The notes under the pieces were generated by a model. That model was not told where the DNA came from, searched no databases, and saw nothing but the letters and a program-made list of their open reading frames with translations. This document shows positions 9,252-12,289 of a stretch of DNA of 12,289 nt, in pieces. The position numbers and the translations under genes were made by a program. This DNA is from Beroe ovata (taxonomy: Eukaryota > Ctenophora > Nuda > Beroida > Beroidae): positions 2,622 through 14,910 of the forward strand of contig CAMPET010000580.1 in the NCBI GenBank assembly GCA_946803715.1. The letters run 5' to 3'. How positions within the stretch are numbered: the stretch's first letter is position 1; each line of letters opens with the position of its first letter.

Positions 9252-10296
9252 ATGGATGAGCGTCCTGGCCCGTCTCATCAGCCTATGGAGATAGACGACG
9301 CCACAATGATGACACCACCCCAATCTTCGTTATTGGAGATGGCATTCACGACCCCACCCAGTAACATATCTGATGACATGATTTATATGACTCTACCTAT
9401 ACCTACACCTGATAACATGAGTCATAGTCATACGGTCCTGCCAACACCGGAATCGCGATCGGTTAACATTGGTTATAATATGAATCCGCCCAGACCAATA
9501 TCTGATGCTATGAGTTACATGACAACACCCAGTCCTGCTATATCGGATAACATGATCCATATGACACCACCTAGACCTGTTATACCAGATAACTTGACCC
9601 ATATGACACCACCCAGACCTGTTATACCGGATAACATGATCCATATGACACCACCCAGACCTGTTATGCCGAATAACATGATCCACATGACACCACCCAG
9701 ACCTGTTATACCGGATAACTTAACCCATATGACACCTCCCAGACCTGTCATACCGGATAACATGATCCATATGACACCACCTAGACCTGTTATACTGGAT
9801 AACATGATCCATGTGACACCACCCAGACCTGTTATACCTTATGACATAGACATGGGTTATATGACACCACCCAGACCTGTATCTGATGACACGGGATATG
9901 TGACACCGCCCAGACCTACATCTGATAACACGGCAAACACTACTCCAACCCGACCATTAACGCCAGCTGAACGGCAACGTTTACGACGTGAGAACATGAC
10001 ACAGGCTCAGCGTGACACAGAGCGACAACGACACCGTGAAAGAATGAACAGCATTCGTAGTAATGAATCCTCTTCCGAGCGTAACGCCCGTTTATCAACT
10101 GACCGTGACAGAACACGCCATCGAGTGGATAATGAAACCGACGAACAACGGGACGCTCGATTGCAAAATAGGCGTAATAGATTGGCCAATGAATCCACAG
10201 AAGAACGCGACACTCGATTACAAAATATGCGTGACAGATTGGCCGATGAATCCACAGAAGAACGCGACGCACGATTGCAAAATATGCGTGATAGAT
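9252..10296 (+). CDS. Helitron-like element N-terminal protein, copy A (3' cut by N)
   Basis: At least 348 codons are open from the ATG to N 10297. The start is supported by near-identity with copy B (MDERPGPSHQPMEIDDAT against MDEHPGPSHQPMETDDAT). Residues 1-100 are Met/Pro/Thr-rich. Residues about 104-236 are a repeat array built on MTPPRPVIPDNMIH. Residues about 238-348 are strongly charged, with TPAERQRLRREN, TQAQRDTERQR and then three 19-residue units of the ETDEQRDARLQNRRNR type. Such Arg/Glu repeats followed by a zinc-knuckle are common before the Rep/helicase part of Helitron proteins, but this copy ends before that part. Codons read past the N belong to unrelated non-coding module DNA. 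No signal peptide or membrane segment is visible. Confidence 0.7.
9561..9899 (+). repeat. 42-bp coding minisatellite (MTPPRP repeats), copy A
   Basis: Unit starts are 9561, 9603, 9645, 9687, 9729, 9771 and 9813 (42 bp each; the 9813 unit is 48 bp), then a 39-bp unit at 9861. Each encodes one (M/V)TPPRPV-containing unit of 13-16 residues. All length changes keep the frame. Copy B holds only three or four diverged motifs here, so the array expanded in copy A or shrank in copy B. Confidence 0.93.
10125..10295 (+). repeat. 57-bp coding repeats (19-residue charged units), copy A
   Basis: Three units at 10125, 10182 and 10239 encode 19-residue blocks with the pattern NE(S/T)xEx-RDxRLQNxRxR. A more diverged unit precedes them and further units occur in copy B. 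They are predicted to be helical and highly charged. Confidence 0.9.
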
Positions 10297-10297
10297 N
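10297..10297. other. Ambiguous base, probable contig join
   Basis: The N breaks the copy A reading frame within an AGAT string. The following bases match non-coding module M (8450 onward), not the continuation expected from copy B. It therefore marks a gap or misjoin rather than a true junction. Confidence 0.75.
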
Positions 10298-10470
10298 CTA
10301 TAATTATTATTATGGACTCTGTGCGTTCACTGCGTGTTGCTATGGTAATAAGATGTAGTTGGAAGGATGCACGTGCAAAAATTAGTAGCCTGTTGGCTCA
10401 TTTCTCATGGTGCTGTTTCGATTACGTTGCTCTCTGCCTGCTGATAGGAGAAACAAGAGTTGCACGTGCA
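10298..10470 (+). repeat. Palindrome-bounded 5' module M1 (copy B)
   Basis: TGCACGTGCA stands at 10368-10377 and 10461-10470, the same 93-bp spacing as in copy A, with the GATTACGTTGCTCTC and GATAGGAGA strings between. It is followed directly by the GTTTGATGCGCGCGCAATGACAG block (23 nt; key part GCGCGCGC), which also follows N 8202 in copy A. Confidence 0.8.
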
Positions 10471-10712
10471 GTTTGATGCGCGCGCAATGACAGTCAGATC
10501 TCGCGAATATTGTTTATGTTTTGCACTGAATCATCGACCAAACGGCACACACACTGGATGACGTGTTGCTTTGATCGTTTTCGATTTGGAATCTGGATTT
10601 AAGCTACAACGTTCAACATCTTTCACAATACGTTAGTCATTTCATTTCGCCGATGCATTGATGTTTATCGTGACTACTTCAGTACTTGACGGGCTACCTA
10701 GTCTCTATTATA

Positions 10713-10897
10713 ATTTGGCATTCTCTCTATAATTTCTGTGCGTAGCAGTGTAATGAGTGTTGCTATGGTAATGGTAAGTTTGCACGTGCAAAAAGTAGCA
10801 GCCTGTAGGCTCATTTCTTATGGTGCTGTTTCGATTACGTTGCTCTCTCTCTCTCTCTAACTGTTGATAGGAGAGATAAGAGTCGTGCACTACAGCA
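10713..10897 (+). repeat. 5' module M2 (copy B) with a CT expansion
   Basis: The first palindrome is intact at 10781-10790. The second has decayed to GTCGTGCACTACAG near 10883. A (CT)n run at 10842-10858 replaces the short CTCTC of the other modules, moving the second site out of the 93-bp spacing. Confidence 0.78.
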
Positions 10898-11498
10898 TGA
10901 CACATTCGAATTGGATTACGTCGCGTGTTTGCCGTTTGGTGTTTCAGTTTCACTTCCTCATCCTGGAGGGCCGAGGGGTATTGAAATCAATTTTTCGCTT
11001 TAGTTAGATAGGTCGACCATAAATCATAATTTTTCCGCTGCCTCCTCTTCCATTCTTTGAAAAACGCGAGTGTAGTATTGTAGCCGCGATCAGTATGAGT
11101 AAGCTTATTTGCGCGCGCGCTGAACAAGCCGTTTGAGACGCGCAACGCTTTAAGCTTTTTACCTGATTCACCGTAACTTTGTGAAGGAGCAGTTATAACG
11201 CGCGCACGTTAGCGCATGGCAAGCATTCATTTCATTTCTATTCCGTTATATTTCCTGTCGCGTTTACTGAACACAGTTATATTAATTGCAATTTAATTTG
11301 CACTTAAATTCATTGGATTGATAATAATATAGAAAAGATCAGAAGAAACATCTAATCACGTGAGTGTATCGAGTACCATATCATACATTGGTTGCAATTT
11401 CATTTACATTCTTGATACAGTAAAAAAGCGGTATTCTTGACGCTACCAATTCAAATATCGAGTCGTGGTATTAAGTAGGTTGTGCTTCTTCCATCGAG
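10898..11498. other. Copy B 5' non-coding region
   Basis: About 600 bp before the copy B ATG. The first 200 bp do not resemble copy A. From 11107 the conserved TTGCGCG...CGCGCAA hairpin (11109-11145), AACTTTGTGAAGGA and GTTATAA(C/T)GCGCG strings return. A possible intron spans 11360-11478. No separate gene is seen. Confidence 0.6.
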
Positions 11499-12289
11499 AT
11501 GGATGAGCATCCTGGCCCATCTCATCAGCCTATGGAGACAGACGACGCCACCTTTAATTTTCAACCTTTATTGATGACACCACCACAACCTTCATCATTT
11601 GAGATGACATTCATGACGCCGCCCAGACCAATATCTGATGGTATGATTTTTATGACTCCACCCATACCTGTACAGGATAACATGAATCATATGACACCTT
11701 CAATACCTGAATTAGATAACCTTCCATTGACGCGAGCTGAACAGCAACGTATACGACGTGAGAACCTTACACAGGCTCAGCGTGACACAGAACGACAACG
11801 ACAACGTGTGAGAATGAATAGCTTACGTAGTAATGAATCCTCTTCCGAGCGTAACGCCCGTTTATCAAGTGACCGTGACAGGGCACGCGATCGATTGGAT
11901 AATGAAACCGACGAACAACGCGACACTCGATTGCAAAATATGCGTAATAGATTTTCAAATCAATCCGACGAAGCACGCGACGCACGATTGCAGAATTTGC
12001 GTGATAATTTTCAACGACGCGTTTCCAACGAAACAGACGAACAGAGGAGTGAAAGACAGCAGCGGGATAGAGAACAGCACCGCACACGCTATGCTAATGA
12101 TCGCGCAACATATTTCAATACTAATGTAGGATTTGCTAACCGTAACATTGACCTAGACAATGTCGTTCATCAACCAATTAATCTGGGTTTGAGAGATAAG
12201 GAGTGCAATCACTGTTCAGCACTTCTGTTTGATTATGAGCTAAAATGGAAGAATTCGTGCTGTGGAAAGGGTGATACAGTCTTGCCTGA
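11499..12289 (+). CDS. Helitron-like element N-terminal protein, copy B (open at window end)
   Basis: 263 codons are open from the ATG to the end of the window without a stop; the final TGA of the window is out of frame. The protein starts MDEHPGPSHQPMETDD and has a short Pro-rich part with MTPPRP-like motifs to about residue 75. From about 77 to 215 it is strongly charged (TRAEQQRIRREN, NETDEQRDTRLQ, QSDEARDARLQN). It then has NIDLDNVVHQPINLG and CNHCSALLFDYE (C236, C239), followed by NSCCGKGDTVLP (C254, C255). The spacing C-x2-C, A-L, then C-C-x-x-G and L-P is the zinc-knuckle found at the N-terminus of Helitron Rep/helicase proteins, which also occurs in PIF1-like helicase annotations. The Rep HUH and helicase domains would lie beyond the window. 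The reading frame is intact, so the copy may be young or active. Confidence 0.72.
   Translation, partial: MDEHPGPSHQPMETDDATFNFQPLLMTPPQPSSFEMTFMTPPRPISDGMIFMTPPIPVQDNMNHMTPSIPELDNLPLTRAEQQRIRRENLTQAQRDTERQRQRVRMNSLRSNESSSERNARLSSDRDRARDRLDNETDEQRDTRLQNMRNRFSNQSDEARDARLQNLRDNFQRRVSNETDEQRSERQQRDREQHRTRYANDRATYFNTNVGFANRNIDLDNVVHQPINLGLRDKECNHCSALLFDYELKWKNSCCGKGDTVLP

Larger units (their letters stand above)
8203..10296 (+). mobile_element. Helitron-like element copy A, 5' region and N-terminal ORF
   Basis: The 5' non-coding part (8203-9251) aligns in blocks with 10467-11498, and the ORF aligns with that of copy B at an offset of about 2.25 kb. Conserved blocks are 8203-8640, 8862-8960 and 9120-9300. 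The intervening 8700-8860 is not alike in the two copies. Each end is an N, so neither terminus (TC 5' end, CTRR 3' end) can be seen. The Helitron assignment comes from the paralogous ORF of copy B, which reaches the diagnostic zinc-knuckle segment. Confidence 0.65.
10298..12289 (+). mobile_element. Helitron-like element copy B, 5' region and N-terminal ORF
   Basis: This copy carries two M modules (10298-10470 and 10713-10897) in tandem, about 413 bp apart, then conserved blocks and the ORF. It parallels copy A across the 5' DNA and the N-terminal protein with many substitutions, so the two are separate old copies, not an assembly duplicate. It runs off the window end; no Rep or helicase domain is present here. 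Element termini are not visible. Confidence 0.68.

Noticed and set aside
9393-9805. Minus-strand repetitive frames with GLGGVIWIM-type repeats
   Set aside because: Antisense of the MTPPRP coding minisatellite in copy A.
9561-9899. Regular 42-bp spacing considered as a CRISPR-like array
   Set aside because: Units are contiguous coding repeats without distinct spacers, in an animal-type genome.
10063-10476. Plus-strand alternative frame running through the N
   Set aside because: Out of frame with the conserved element protein and crosses a contig join.

Overview
The window looks like nuclear DNA of an animal. Two complete conserved genes and one partial one are split by short GT-AG introns (108-317 bp apart from one long host intron) and are set in AT-rich, microsatellite-rich spacer with mobile-element sequence. 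The compact introns, the arylsulfatase-B-like copy and the Helitron-type sequence would fit a sponge or another early-branching invertebrate, but nothing here fixes the species. Three single N bases (6840, 8202, 10297) probably mark contig joins or gaps, and two of them fall where gene or element continuity breaks.

Layout. 1-1170: spacer with microsatellites, no gene recognised. 1247-2139 (minus): complete three-exon PPIL3 cyclophilin gene, its stop codon lying in a fresh 42-bp tandem repeat. 2564-5779 (minus): complete four-exon MED4 (Mediator subunit 4) gene. Its 2.07-kb first intron holds a near full-length, intronless, decayed arylsulfatase-B-like pseudogene on the opposite strand (4005-5440). 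5800-7588: spacer with a GC-rich multi-hairpin foldback element (6309-6477). 7589-8201 (plus): first three coding exons of a DGCR6/gonadal-like gene, cut at the N at 8202.

8203-12289 is mobile-element territory. Two diverged copies of one Helitron-like 5' end lie head to tail, offset by about 2.25 kb. Each has a long 5' non-coding region with palindromic TGCACGTGCA boxes and conserved GC-rich hairpins, a possible 5'-UTR intron, and then an ORF starting MDE(R/H)PGPSHQPME. The ORF encodes a Pro-rich MTPPRP repeat domain and an Arg/Glu-rich 19-residue repeat domain. In copy B it reaches a CxxC...CC zinc-knuckle segment typical of the N-terminus of Helitron Rep/helicase proteins. Copy A stops at the N at 10297; copy B is still open at the window end. 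No Rep (HUH) or helicase domain is inside the window.

PPIL3 (spliceosome-associated prolyl isomerase) and MED4 (Mediator middle module) are same-strand neighbours 424 bp apart. The DGCR6-like gene is divergent from MED4. I see no evidence that the three act in one pathway. The features most worth follow-up are the conserved palindrome-flanked 5' modules of the Helitron-like copies and the multi-hairpin foldback; neither can be proven to be a new system from the sequence alone.
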